Shown one piece after another: positions 7,968-16,640 of a DNA stretch of 43,157 nucleotides; within the stretch, counting starts at the first letter, position 1; each line of letters opens with the position of its first letter. A program made the position numbers and the translations under genes. Under the pieces are notes generated by a model, which was given only the letters and a program-made list of their open reading frames with translations, was not told the DNA's origin and searched no databases. Origin of the DNA: Algiphilus sp. (GTDB lineage Bacteria; Pseudomonadota; Gammaproteobacteria; Nevskiales; Nevskiaceae). The DNA lies in the NCBI GenBank assembly GCA_022763315.1, contig JALEHA010000256.1:1-43157 (forward strand), in the 5' to 3' direction.

Positions 7968-10346
7968 TCAGGACGGCGGCTGAAGCCGCAGCGAGGACAC
8001 TGTCGGCCCCGGCAGCAACGGGCTCGCTTGCGCCTCCACCCAGTCGTCATGCCCGGCACGGTAATGTGGCGACAAGGGATGGCCACTCTGGCCGCCCGGC
8101 ATGTGGAAGACGCCTTCCGATTCGCCGCCGGGCCGAACGATCAGGCGCTGCGAGGCGCCGAAGCGCGGCCCCTGTACGCGCACCACATCGCGGTCTCCTG
8201 GCAGGCCCACTGCCGGCATATCGAGCAACGGCGACAGCGCGGGCAGTGCGCGACTGAGCGGATGACGCATGTCGAGCTGATTGATCCGTCCCCAACGGAA
8301 CTGCGCCACAGGCGTTGGCGCACGCCTGATCACCACATCGAGCGCGTCGAGCAACAGCGCCGGCCAACTGGCATAGCGCGGATCCAGCAGATGCGCCGGC
8401 TGGGCTTCGATCATGGCCCAGACCGCCGCCTGACTGGCCGGAAAGTCCGCCGCAAAGTCGGGAAATCGCGCTCGCACCGGCGCCACGACGGCGTGCAGCA
8501 CCTGATCACTCACGCGCTGATTCCATCGTCGCAACAGCGCGTAGCGCGCGCTGTCGACGGTGGCCGTCGGGACCGCCTTGCCGAGCAAGGCGTTGACTGC
8601 GTCGCGCCAGGGGTATTCGGCCGCCTCGGGGCTTTCCAGCAGCGTGCGAAGGTACCGCTGCCAGTGCGCCAGATAGTGGTTCTCGACATCCGTCTGTATC
8701 GCAAGCGCTGCGGTCACATCTACTGGCCCAGGCTCTGCTTGCAGTCGCTCTGCCAGTCGCTGCTGTCGCGCTGCAAAGGCATAGCCGCCATCACCGAGCA
8801 ACGCCAGGTCGGTGCCATCCAGCAGTCGAGCATTGGCCGTCGCAAGGCGCCCGGATGGCGGATCGAGCAGACGCGGATAGTCGCTTTCGTCGAGCCAGCC
8901 GCGCCACGCACCCGCCTGCTGCCAGGACACCGGGCGCATCGCCGCCGGCCCGGCGCGATCCGGTATCCGGCCAGCGATGGTCCAACCGATGCGTCCCGTC
9001 CGGGTCGCCACCACAGCGGACTGGGGCGGCAGGCCGGCTCCGTTGAGCACCGCCACCGCTTCCTCCAGCGTGCGCGCGGATTCCATCCCGATCACTTCGA
9101 GATTGACAGCGCCTTCCAGAGCCGCCAGCCAGCGCACGGCATGGCGCTCGTCGGCGGTGGTGCCCTCAACCACGGGGCCCCAGCGCGTGGTCTCGACGGT
9201 GATCTCCACCGCTTCGCCGGCGGCCACCTCAAGTCTTTGGTCGTGGCGGCCGAAAGCCTCCACCCCCTCCGGCGTGCGGTAGCCGCCTTCGGCGAGGGCC
9301 AGCACGACGCGCTCGGACCAGGCGCCGTAACTGTTGGTGAAGGCCCAGGCGACATGGCCATTGGAACCGGCAACCATGACGGGCAACCCGGGCAAGGTCA
9401 CGCCGACCAGATCGAGCACATGGCCATCGCGATCGGCATCCGCGTGATCCTGGGCATCGACCCGAAAACGCATGCGGTACCAGGTATTGGGCAGATCCAG
9501 GCCAAGGTGCATATCGCCAGCGAGCAGCGCTGACCCGCCGCCGGTATGCGCCGCGGCTACCGCGAAACTGTTGCTGCCCAGTCCCGACAGACGCCGCGTC
9601 GACGCGGGCTCCCCCAGGAACAGCGTGCTCGGCAGGCTGCGCAGATCGAGGGCGTCGGGCCCTGGCAAAGCGGGCATGGGCGCGCCTTCCCCTTGCAAGG
9701 GCGCATCCCACGGGGTGCGTGTAGGGACCAGGAAATCGACCAACGCCGAGGGCAGCGCCGTCTCCATGCGTGCCAGCTTGAGGGCACGCTCGGCATGTTC
9801 GTCGGTGAGCAGGAAAAACATGGCCGCGGCCACCAGGAAGGTGTCCTCCACGGCCCAGGGCTGCGGTGACTGCCGGAGCAGCAGATACTCCAGCGGGTCT
9901 GCGCTGAGCTGTTCAAGACCGGCGTTGACGCCATCGCGGTAGGCGAAGAGGAGGGCCTGCTGTTCGGGCGGCAGTCGGCGGGTCCATTCCCGCGCGCGCT
10001 CGCGCAGCAGAAACACGCGCCGTGCGCGATCGAAGGGCAAGGCCTCGGCGCCGACCAGGGCGGCCAGCTCGCCGGCGCCGCCACGACGCGCCAGATCCAT
10101 CTGGAAGAAGCGTTCCTGGGCATGCAGGAATCCGGTCGCGCGCGCCAGATCGACACGGCTCCGGGCGTGCACGGTCGGTACGCCCTGTGCATCGCGTTCG
10201 ATGGTCACCGCTGCCGTCAGTCCGCGCAGCGGCAGCGTGCCTTCCTGAAGGGGCCGACTCGCCCACAACACAATGGCGGCGGCCGCACACAGCGCAACAG
10301 CCAGACCCATCGCTACCACCAGGCCTCGAAGCAGCCATCTCGCCAT
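7968..10346 (-). CDS. Penicillin acylase family protein (N-terminal nucleophile hydrolase)
   Basis: This 792-residue precursor has an N-terminal membrane anchor or signal (MARWLLRGLVVAMGLAVALCAAAAIVLWAS). An alpha-chain region includes VTIERDAQGVPTVHARS and ATGFLHAQERFFQMDLARR, standard for the family. The autoprocessing site is GLG|SNSFAVA, with Ser258 as the new N-terminal nucleophile. The beta chain contains LAGDMHLGLDLPNTWY and the VAGSNGHVAWAFTNSYGA oxyanion region. Relatives hydrolyse penicillins, acyl-homoserine lactones or other N-acyl amides; the substrate cannot be read here. The start ATG 10346 is chosen because GGGGAGAGGG lies just upstream; a GTG at 10370 precedes that Shine-Dalgarno. 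It follows the lytic transglycosylase gene by 71 bases. Confidence 0.88.
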   Translation of the reverse strand: MARWLLRGLVVAMGLAVALCAAAAIVLWASRPLQEGTLPLRGLTAAVTIERDAQGVPTVHARSRVDLARATGFLHAQERFFQMDLARRGGAGELAALVGAEALPFDRARRVFLLRERAREWTRRLPPEQQALLFAYRDGVNAGLEQLSADPLEYLLLRQSPQPWAVEDTFLVAAAMFFLLTDEHAERALKLARMETALPSALVDFLVPTRTPWDAPLQGEGAPMPALPGPDALDLRSLPSTLFLGEPASTRRLSGLGSNSFAVAAAHTGGGSALLAGDMHLGLDLPNTWYRMRFRVDAQDHADADRDGHVLDLVGVTLPGLPVMVAGSNGHVAWAFTNSYGAWSERVVLALAEGGYRTPEGVEAFGRHDQRLEVAAGEAVEITVETTRWGPVVEGTTADERHAVRWLAALEGAVNLEVIGMESARTLEEAVAVLNGAGLPPQSAVVATRTGRIGWTIAGRIPDRAGPAAMRPVSWQQAGAWRGWLDESDYPRLLDPPSGRLATANARLLDGTDLALLGDGGYAFAARQQRLAERLQAEPGPVDVTAALAIQTDVENHYLAHWQRYLRTLLESPEAAEYPWRDAVNALLGKAVPTATVDSARYALLRRWNQRVSDQVLHAVVAPVRARFPDFAADFPASQAAVWAMIEAQPAHLLDPRYASWPALLLDALDVVIRRAPTPVAQFRWGRINQLDMRHPLSRALPALSPLLDMPAVGLPGDRDVVRVQGPRFGASQRLIVRPGGESEGVFHMPGGQSGHPLSPHYRAGHDDWVEAQASPLLPGPTVSSLRLQPPS

Positions 10347-10417
10347 CGCCCTCTCCCCTACCGCGATCACTGCGAGCAGCTAGCGTGCCACGGCCTCGTT
10401 CCGGCGGCCAGTCCGCG

Positions 10418-10999
10418 TCAGCGGGCGTACCAGCGGGCGTCCAATGCCTTGAAGACACGCTCGGGGTACCACAGCTTGCCGAAGCTGCCGTTGTAGCGCG
10501 CCAACGCCTCGTGCCAGCGCCCTTCGGCGCGCTGGTAATAATGGCTGAGGATCGTGCAGCCATAGCGCAGATTCGTCGCGACATCGAACAGATTGTCCTG
10601 CGGTCGGCCCAGCTCCTCGAGCCAGAACGGCATGACCTGCATCAACCCACGCGCGCCCGCGTGCGACAGCGCGAAACGCTCGAAACGTGACTCCACCTCG
10701 ATCACCGCGAGCACCATCTCCGGCGGTACGCCGGCCCGCGTCGCCTCGGCGTGAATCAGGCGCAGCCATTCCAGCCGCTGCTCGCGCTCTGGAACGAATG
10801 GCGCAAGGCGCTGCGCCATATCGAGCAGCCAGACTTCGGCGTCGAAGGGATGGGCAAAGCTGTCCGAGGCGCCCACCGCCTGCATCAGCGCCGCGCGCAG
10901 TTCCGGCGAAACGGGCCGAGCCGACTCCGCCGCCGAGGCGCCGCCAACAGCCAGCAGCAGACTGCTAGCCAGCGCGTATGCGGTCCAGCAGCGCGGCAT
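10418..10999 (-). CDS. Lytic transglycosylase (SLT domain) with signal peptide
   Basis: This 193-residue periplasmic muramidase-type enzyme starts MPRCWTAYALASSLLLAVGGASA, a signal peptide. The SLT fold is shown by VIEVESRFERFALSHAGARGLMQVMPFW, with the catalytic Glu in EVESRF and the GLMQVMP motif, followed by LFDVATNLRYGCTIL and ARYNGSFG. The family cleaves peptidoglycan glycan strands with formation of 1,6-anhydro-MurNAc. The start lies 35 bases inside the 3' end of proS in another frame. Starts further upstream would place non-signal sequence before the signal peptide and are rejected. Confidence 0.9.
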   Translation of the reverse strand: MPRCWTAYALASSLLLAVGGASAAESARPVSPELRAALMQAVGASDSFAHPFDAEVWLLDMAQRLAPFVPEREQRLEWLRLIHAEATRAGVPPEMVLAVIEVESRFERFALSHAGARGLMQVMPFWLEELGRPQDNLFDVATNLRYGCTILSHYYQRAEGRWHEALARYNGSFGKLWYPERVFKALDARWYAR

Positions 11000-12668
11000 G
11001 GTCTGAAAGAACACGCTGTGCCTCGCTGTCGCTGCGACGGCGGTACTCGTATTGACCATCGGCCAGTGCCTTGTCGCCGATGACAACGCGGTGCGGGATG
11101 CCGAGCAGTTCACTGTCGGCAAACATCACGCCGGGTCGTAGCCCACGGTCATCGAGCAGCACCTCGACGCCTGCGGCCTGCGCGTCGGCGTAGAGCTGCT
11201 CCGTAGCCGCGCGCACGGCCTCCGATCGGTCCAGCCCGATGGGGCAGATCACCAGCGCAAAGGGCGCCACCGCCTGCGGCCAGCAGATGCCTTGGTCATC
11301 GTGGCACTGCTCCACCACGGCGGCGGCGATGCGCGATACGCCAATGCCGTAGCACCCCATCTGCGGAGTGACGGACGCGCCCTCGGCATCGAGCACGGTC
11401 AGCTCGAGCGCGCGGGTGTATTTCTCACCAAGCTGGAAGATGTGCCCTACCTCGATGCCGCGCAAAAAGCGGATATGGCCTTTGCCGTCCGGACTGGGAT
11501 CGCCCTCGGCGATGTTGCGCAGATCCGCGACCTCCGGTTCCGGGCAGTCCCGGCCCCAGTTGACGCCGGTGGTATGGAAGTCGTGGCGATTGGCGCCGCA
11601 CACGAAGTCTGCCAGCGCAGCCGCCGAATGGTCTGCGATCACCGGTACTGGGCAATTGCGCACCCCCAGATAACCGGGTGCACAGCCGAAGACGGATTCG
11701 ATGCGCGTGCCCTCCGCCAACTGCAGCGGGGCTGCCACGGCGGGATGACGCTCGGCCTTGATCTCGTTGAGTTCATGGTCACCGCGCAGCGCCAGTGCCA
11801 CCAGGTTGCCGTCGCTGCCCTCCACCACGACCAGCTTCAGTGTCTGCTCCAGCGGAAGCGCGAGTAGTTCCGCGACCGCCGCGCAGGTGGCGCGGCCCGG
11901 GGTGGCCACATCCTGCGCCGTCTGGCGGGCCTCGGCACGCGCTGATGACGCCACACAGGGAGCGGCCTCAACATTGGCGGCGTACGGACTGCCGTCAGAG
12001 ACAGCCAGCAAATCCTCGCCGGCGCCCGCGACGACGTGGAACTCCTCGGAGGCGGTACCGCCGATATTGCCGGTGTCGGCCTGCACGATGCGGTAGTCCA
12101 CACCCAGACGATCGAATATGCGCTGGTAGGCCAGACGCATGACGCCGTACTCCCGCGCCAGATCGTCATGATCCATATGGAAGGAATAGGCGTCCTTCAT
12201 CACGAATTCGCGTGCGCGCATCAAACCGAAGCGCGGGCGGATCTCGTCCCGGAACTTGGTCTGGATCTGATAGAGGTTCAGCGGCAGCTGCTTCCAGGAA
12301 CGGACGTCCTGCTTGACGTGGTGGGTCACGACTTCCTCGTGCGTGGGCCCATAACAGTAGTCCCGCTTGTGGCGGTCCTTGAGGCGCAACATCTCCGCGC
12401 CCATCTGGTCCCAGCGTCCGCTGGCCTGCCAGAGTTCGGCAGGGTGTACCGAGGGCATCAGGACCTCCTGCGCGCCCGCACGATTCATTTCCTCGCGCAC
12501 GATGGCCGTGATCTTCTGCAGCACCCGCAGCCCCATCGGCATCCAGGTATACAGCCCCGATCCAAGGCGGCGAATCAGGCCCGCGCGCAGCATCAGCTGG
12601 TGCGACACCAGCTCTGCTTCGGCTGGCGTTTCGCGGGTGGTGGGGACAAGCATGTGCGACAGCCGCAT
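10965..12668 (-). CDS. proS: Prolyl-tRNA synthetase (bacterial type, with editing insertion)
   Basis: This 567-residue class II synthetase is close to the 572 residues of E. coli ProS. It starts MRLSHMLVPTTRETPAEAEL; TVHP-like SVHPAELWQASGRWDQMG is motif-2 territory, and RPRFGLMRAREFVMKDAYSFH contains the motif 2 Arg. The cis-editing INS domain, from about residue 225 to 400, removes mischarged Ala. GCYGIGVSRIAAAVVEQ is motif 3 and DDRGLRPGVMFADSELLGIPHRVV belongs to the anticodon-binding domain. The frame is open upstream to 12725, but conserved sequence starts at ATG 12668. It lies 63 bases downstream of the JAMM peptidase gene. Confidence 0.97.
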   Translation of the reverse strand: MRLSHMLVPTTRETPAEAELVSHQLMLRAGLIRRLGSGLYTWMPMGLRVLQKITAIVREEMNRAGAQEVLMPSVHPAELWQASGRWDQMGAEMLRLKDRHKRDYCYGPTHEEVVTHHVKQDVRSWKQLPLNLYQIQTKFRDEIRPRFGLMRAREFVMKDAYSFHMDHDDLAREYGVMRLAYQRIFDRLGVDYRIVQADTGNIGGTASEEFHVVAGAGEDLLAVSDGSPYAANVEAAPCVASSARAEARQTAQDVATPGRATCAAVAELLALPLEQTLKLVVVEGSDGNLVALALRGDHELNEIKAERHPAVAAPLQLAEGTRIESVFGCAPGYLGVRNCPVPVIADHSAAALADFVCGANRHDFHTTGVNWGRDCPEPEVADLRNIAEGDPSPDGKGHIRFLRGIEVGHIFQLGEKYTRALELTVLDAEGASVTPQMGCYGIGVSRIAAAVVEQCHDDQGICWPQAVAPFALVICPIGLDRSEAVRAATEQLYADAQAAGVEVLLDDRGLRPGVMFADSELLGIPHRVVIGDKALADGQYEYRRRSDSEAQRVLSDHAALLDRIRAG

Positions 12669-12731
12669 GGGGCGTGGATCCTTCCTTGATTGAGGGTCAC
12701 ATTCTAGCGAGGGCGGCGACGCCAACGCGGC

Positions 12732-13196
12732 TCATTCGTCGCTGACGATCAACCGCTGCTCGCGCGGACCATCGTCGGTGAAGCGCCAGGCGCGCAATTG
12801 CAGCACGCCACGGATATCCAGCGAAACGATGATCTGCAGCGCCTCGGGATGTCCGCTCTCGCGCAGATCGACGCTCGACGGCGTCGCGTCACCGTGCGGA
12901 TGGGAGTGATAGATCGCCCATAGCTGCTCTCCGGCTTCACGCATGCGGCGATGGGCCGCCACCAGCGCCTGCGGGTCCATCTCGAAGGCCTTTTCGGGCG
13001 CCGCCGCGGCATTGCGGATGACATAGATGCGCTTGTCGCCATTGCCGCTCTCGGCAATCAGGCCGCAGACCTCGCGGTCCGGCTGGCGCTGCGCCTCGTG
13101 CATCAACTGGATGGCGATGCGGCGCGGCAGCACGATGGCTGGCGCCTCCCCTGAATCTGCTTCGCGTTGTGTTCCCACGTGCTCCTCGCTTGTCAT
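12732..13196 (-). CDS. Mov34/MPN/PAD-1 (JAMM) family metallopeptidase
   Basis: This 154-residue protein is a minimal MPN+ domain. The zinc site is complete: Glu in REVCGLI, then IYHSHPHGDATPSSVD, which fits HxHx7Sx2D. Bacterial JAMM peptidases cut isopeptide-like or C-terminal extensions, for example on sulfur-carrier proteins of the ThiS/MoaD/CysO type, but no sulfur carrier gene is near. ATG 13196 overlaps the prmC stop as ATGA, so it is coupled to a translation-termination operon. It is intact and presumably active; the substrate is unknown. Confidence 0.88.
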   Translation of the reverse strand: MTSEEHVGTQREADSGEAPAIVLPRRIAIQLMHEAQRQPDREVCGLIAESGNGDKRIYVIRNAAAAPEKAFEMDPQALVAAHRRMREAGEQLWAIYHSHPHGDATPSSVDLRESGHPEALQIIVSLDIRGVLQLRAWRFTDDGPREQRLIVSDE

Positions 13197-14056
13197 CGGA
13201 TGGCATCCGCGGCGCGTCGGCCAAGACTCACCCGCTCATGCCCGTTCAGATCCCTCACACTCTCCAAGGCTTCAAAGCCCGCCTCGCATAGCAGCGCGCG
13301 CACCGCCGCAGCCTGGTCCCAGCCGTGTTCCAGCAACAACTGTCCGCCCGCACGCAGCACGCGCGGCGCATCGGCGACGATGGCGCGGATCGCGTCCAGC
13401 CCGTCGCGCCCCGAAACCAGGGCGTTGACCGGCTCCGCTGCCAACGCGGCCAGGTGCGGATCGCCCTCGGCGACATAGGGTGGATTGCTGAGCAATACAT
13501 CCACACTCCGCGCCGCCAGCGCCGAGGTCCAGTCCGCGCAGAGCCACGCCACTTGGCAATCGTGATGGCGCGCATTGCCTTGCGCCACCCTCAAGGCCGG
13601 CAACGAGCGGTCAGTGGCCAACAGCCGACAATCCGGGCGCTCCCGCGCCAGAACCACCGCCACGGCGCCGCTACCGGTCCCCAGATCCACGACCGCGGAC
13701 CCCATGGGGATGCGTTCGATCGCGCATTCCACCAGGGTCTCGGTGTCTGGCCGCGGAATCAATACGCTGGGATTGACGGCGAGATCGATGCCGAAGAACT
13801 CCTTGACCCCAAGGGTGTAGGCCACTGGCGTGCCGCTGGACCGCGCCGCGACCGCCGCCTCGAAACGCGCCCGCACGGAGGCGGTAGGGGCGTGATCCGG
13901 CCAGGCGTAGAGAAAGCTGCGTGGCTTGCCGAGGGTGGCCGCCAGCAGCAGCTCGGCATCCAGCGCGGCCGTGTCCGAGCGCTCCGCCAGAAGGGCGCGG
14001 GCCGCCCGCAACAGCGCGGCAACGGTGGCCTCGTCGGCGGAAGGCTGGTCGCTCAC
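13193..14056 (-). CDS. prmC: Peptide chain release factor N5-glutamine methyltransferase
   Basis: This 287-residue protein methylates the Gln of the GGQ motif in RF1 and RF2 using SAM. It has an N-terminal helical substrate-binding domain (ATVAALLRAARALL...DAELLLAATLGKPRSFLYAWPD), SAM motif I VVDLGTGSGAVAVVLA and the catalytic LLSNPPYVA motif. VLIPRPDTETLVE is the usual PrmC linker. The start chosen is GTG 14056 (VSDQPSADEA); an overlapping ATG in another frame upstream does not give PrmC. It lies 82 bases downstream of prfA, whose product is its substrate, and overlaps the JAMM gene by four bases. The hemA-prfA-prmC order is conserved in many gammaproteobacteria. Confidence 0.94.
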   Translation of the reverse strand: MSDQPSADEATVAALLRAARALLAERSDTAALDAELLLAATLGKPRSFLYAWPDHAPTASVRARFEAAVAARSSGTPVAYTLGVKEFFGIDLAVNPSVLIPRPDTETLVECAIERIPMGSAVVDLGTGSGAVAVVLARERPDCRLLATDRSLPALRVAQGNARHHDCQVAWLCADWTSALAARSVDVLLSNPPYVAEGDPHLAALAAEPVNALVSGRDGLDAIRAIVADAPRVLRAGGQLLLEHGWDQAAAVRALLCEAGFEALESVRDLNGHERVSLGRRAADAIR

Positions 14057-14138
14057 CGCGTCGCATGGCCGCGCACAGGACGGTGGTCCATCGGGCCTTC
14101 GATCAAGAGAGCGGGACAGCCCGGGACCGAGGGGAACA

Positions 14139-15227
14139 TCAGCGGTCCGCCGATTCCGACAGCGCGGCAAGCTGGTCGGCCTGGTACTCGGCCCGGAGCG
14201 GATCAACGACCAGATCCAACTCGCCGGCCAGCACCCGGTCCAGCTGATACAGCGTGAGATTGATGCGGTGGTCGGTCACCCGGCCCTGCGGGAAATTGTA
14301 GGTGCGGATGCGCTCGGAGCGGTCTCCGCTGCCGACCAGTTGGCGTCGGGTGGCGGCCTCGCTGGCCTGCCGCTTGCTGCGTTCGGCTTCTTCCAGGCGG
14401 GCCTGCAGAAAGGCCATGGCGCGGGCGCGATTCTTGTGCTGACTGCGCTCCTGCTGGCATTCGACCACGATACCGGTGGGCAAGTGGGTAAGACGCACGG
14501 CGGAATCGGTCTTGTTGACGTGCTGCCCGCCGGCGCCGCTGGAACGGTAGGTGTCCACGCGCAGATCGTTGGGATTGATCTCGATGGCTTCCATTTCCTT
14601 TTGCTCGGGCATCACCGCCACCGTTGCGGCCGAGGTGTGGATCCGCCCGCCGGCCTCGGTTTCCGGCACGCGCTGCACGCGATGGCCGCCCGATTCGAAC
14701 TTGAGCCGCGCGAACACATCCGCGCCCTCGACGCGGGCGATGACCTCCTTGAAGCCGCCGTGTTCACCGTCGCTCTGCGACAGGATCTCGATGCGCCAGT
14801 TCTGCGCCTCGGCGTAGCGCGAATACATGCGGAACAGATCCCCGGCAAACAGCGCCGCCTCGTCGCCGCCGGTGCCGGCGCGAATCTCGAGAAAGACGTT
14901 GGCCTGGTCACGGCTGTCAGGCGGCACGAGATAGCCCAGGAGCTCCTGCTCAAGCGCTTCGCGGCGGGCGTGCGCACTGTCCAGCTCCTCGCGCGCCATC
15001 TCCGCCATTTCCGGATCGCTCAGCAGCTGTTCCAGATTGGCCACCTCCTCGCCCAGACGAGCCCATTCGCCGTAGCGCTCGCTGAGGGCTTCGAGCCGCG
15101 CATATTCCTGCCCGAGGCGCGCAAACCGCTGCGCGTCCTCGGCCACTTCGGGCGTGGATAATTCCGCTTCGACCTCCTCACGGCGGTCGGCAAGACGGCG
15201 GATCTTCTCCAGCAGATTGGGGCTCAT
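14139..15227 (-). CDS. prfA: Peptide chain release factor 1
   Basis: RF1 recognises UAA and UAG and triggers peptide release on the ribosome. The 362-residue length is standard. Visible elements are the N-terminal coiled helices ([23 protein letters not shown]), [18 protein letters not shown], the codon-recognition region [23 protein letters not shown] with a PxT tripeptide (PET), and the catalytic [20 protein letters not shown] with [19 protein letters not shown] is the conserved C-terminal segment. It lies 32 bases after hemA and before prmC, in one probable operon. Confidence 0.98.
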   Translation of the reverse strand: MSPNLLEKIRRLADRREEVEAELSTPEVAEDAQRFARLGQEYARLEALSERYGEWARLGEEVANLEQLLSDPEMAEMAREELDSAHARREALEQELLGYLVPPDSRDQANVFLEIRAGTGGDEAALFAGDLFRMYSRYAEAQNWRIEILSQSDGEHGGFKEVIARVEGADVFARLKFESGGHRVQRVPETEAGGRIHTSAATVAVMPEQKEMEAIEINPNDLRVDTYRSSGAGGQHVNKTDSAVRLTHLPTGIVVECQQERSQHKNRARAMAFLQARLEEAERSKRQASEAATRRQLVGSGDRSERIRTYNFPQGRVTDHRINLTLYQLDRVLAGELDLVVDPLRAEYQADQLAALSESADR

Positions 15228-15259
15228 TCCAGGCGATTCTCGGCGGTTGCCCGCCCGCT

Positions 15260-16516
15260 TCAGTCTTCGGGGAGGTCGAAGAGTTTACGCGCAGCGGACT
15301 TGAGCAGCGCCTGTTCCACGGGGTCGGCGTGTCGCAACGTACGCGACGGGGCATGCGCGAGCCGGTTGGCCAGCGCGCGCAAGGCGTGCTCCAGCACCGC
15401 GTCGGGGTCCTCGCCCGCGGCGAGACGGCGACGGGCCTTGGCCAGCACCGCGTCACGCTGCTCAGTGGCGCGCCCGCGCAGGCCACGGATGGTGCCCGCG
15501 ACTTCCCGGCTTTCCAGCCATTGGTTGAAGGCTTCGGCTCGATCCGCCACCAGCGCTTCCGCCTGCTCAGCAGCCTGCTGCCTGAGTCCCATGTTCTGCG
15601 CGATGATCTGTCGCAGATCGTCGACGGTGTACAGGAAGACGTCGTCAAGCGCGGTCGCCCGGGTGTCGATATCGCGCGGCACCGCCAGATCGATCATGCA
15701 CATGGGCTTGTGGCGACGTCGGGTCAGCGCGTGCCGGATGGCGTCCACACCCACCACCGGTTCGCGACTGGAGGTACTGGCCACCAGCAGATCGGCGTCG
15801 GAAAGGCGTTCGGGGAGATCCGCCAGCGCAATGGCGTAGCCGTGCACCTCGCGCGCCAGGTGCTCAGCCTTGGCGATGGTGCGATTGGCGACAATGATGC
15901 GGGTCACACCCTGGCTGCGCAGATGCCGCGCGATCAACTGAATCGTCTCGCCGGCGCCGATGAGGACCGCCGTCTGATCGCGCAGGTCGGTAAAGATGCG
16001 TTTGGCCATCTGCACCGCCGCATAGGCGACGGAGACGGGGTGCGCGCCAATCTCGGTCTGGCTGCGCACCAGCTTGGCGACGGCGAAGGCATGTTGGAAA
16101 AGGCGCTGAAGGATCGGGCCGGCGGTGCGCGATGCTTCGGCCAGGGCGTAGGCCTGCTTCATTTGCCCCAGGATCTGAGGCTCGCCGATCACCAGTGAAT
16201 CGAGCCCGGAGGCCACGCGCAGGCTGTGCCGCACGGCACCCAGATCCCGGTGCACGCGCAGATAACCGCGCAGTTGCTCCGGATGCGCACCACGCTCAGC
16301 GGCCCACCATTCGGCGATGCGATGCTCGGCCGCCGGCTCCAGCACGCCCAGCACTTCCGTGCGATTGCAGGTCGACAGCAGCGCCGCTTCTTCGATGCCG
16401 CCGCGCGCGCGCAGACGCGCCAGCGCATCACCCGCCTCCGTATCCGTAAAGGCGAGTTGCGAGCGCACTTCGACCGGCGCATTGTGGTGGCTCAAACCGA
16501 GCGCAATCAGGGCCAT
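15260..16516 (-). CDS. hemA: Glutamyl-tRNA reductase
   Basis: This is the first committed enzyme of C5-pathway tetrapyrrole synthesis: it reduces Glu-tRNA(Glu) with NADPH to glutamate-1-semialdehyde. It has 418 residues. The active-site thiol is Cys50 in [30 protein letters not shown] is the family signature, [16 protein letters not shown] is the NADPH-binding loop and the C-terminal helical dimerisation domain is complete. ATG 16516 has an excellent Shine-Dalgarno, GGGAGG, five bases upstream; the open frame upstream (to 16567) is not conserved. It is the first gene of the leftward hemA-prfA-prmC-JAMM-proS array. Confidence 0.97.
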   Translation of the reverse strand: MALIALGLSHHNAPVEVRSQLAFTDTEAGDALARLRARGGIEEAALLSTCNRTEVLGVLEPAAEHRIAEWWAAERGAHPEQLRGYLRVHRDLGAVRHSLRVASGLDSLVIGEPQILGQMKQAYALAEASRTAGPILQRLFQHAFAVAKLVRSQTEIGAHPVSVAYAAVQMAKRIFTDLRDQTAVLIGAGETIQLIARHLRSQGVTRIIVANRTIAKAEHLAREVHGYAIALADLPERLSDADLLVASTSSREPVVGVDAIRHALTRRRHKPMCMIDLAVPRDIDTRATALDDVFLYTVDDLRQIIAQNMGLRQQAAEQAEALVADRAEAFNQWLESREVAGTIRGLRGRATEQRDAVLAKARRRLAAGEDPDAVLEHALRALANRLAHAPSRTLRHADPVEQALLKSAARKLFDLPED

Positions 16517-16537
16517 ATAACCTCCCGTATTACCCGC

Positions 16538-16567
16538 TATTGTCGGCGACCCGCTGTGGCGGCTCAA
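16538..16567 (-). promoter_or_regulatory. Candidate sigma70 promoter for hemA
   Basis: On the minus strand TTGAGC (16567-16562) and ACAATA (16543-16538) are separated by 18 bases and lie about 22 bases before the hemA ATG, with the Shine-Dalgarno in between. The match is moderate. The divergent TPR gene must also be expressed from this 124-bp gap, but no clear promoter was found for it. Confidence 0.35.
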
Positions 16568-16640
16568 GCAGGGGTTCTACGCAGTGCGGCGAAGAGCCGT
16601 CGCCATAGATCCGCAACGGACTCCGGTATCCTCTGAACGC

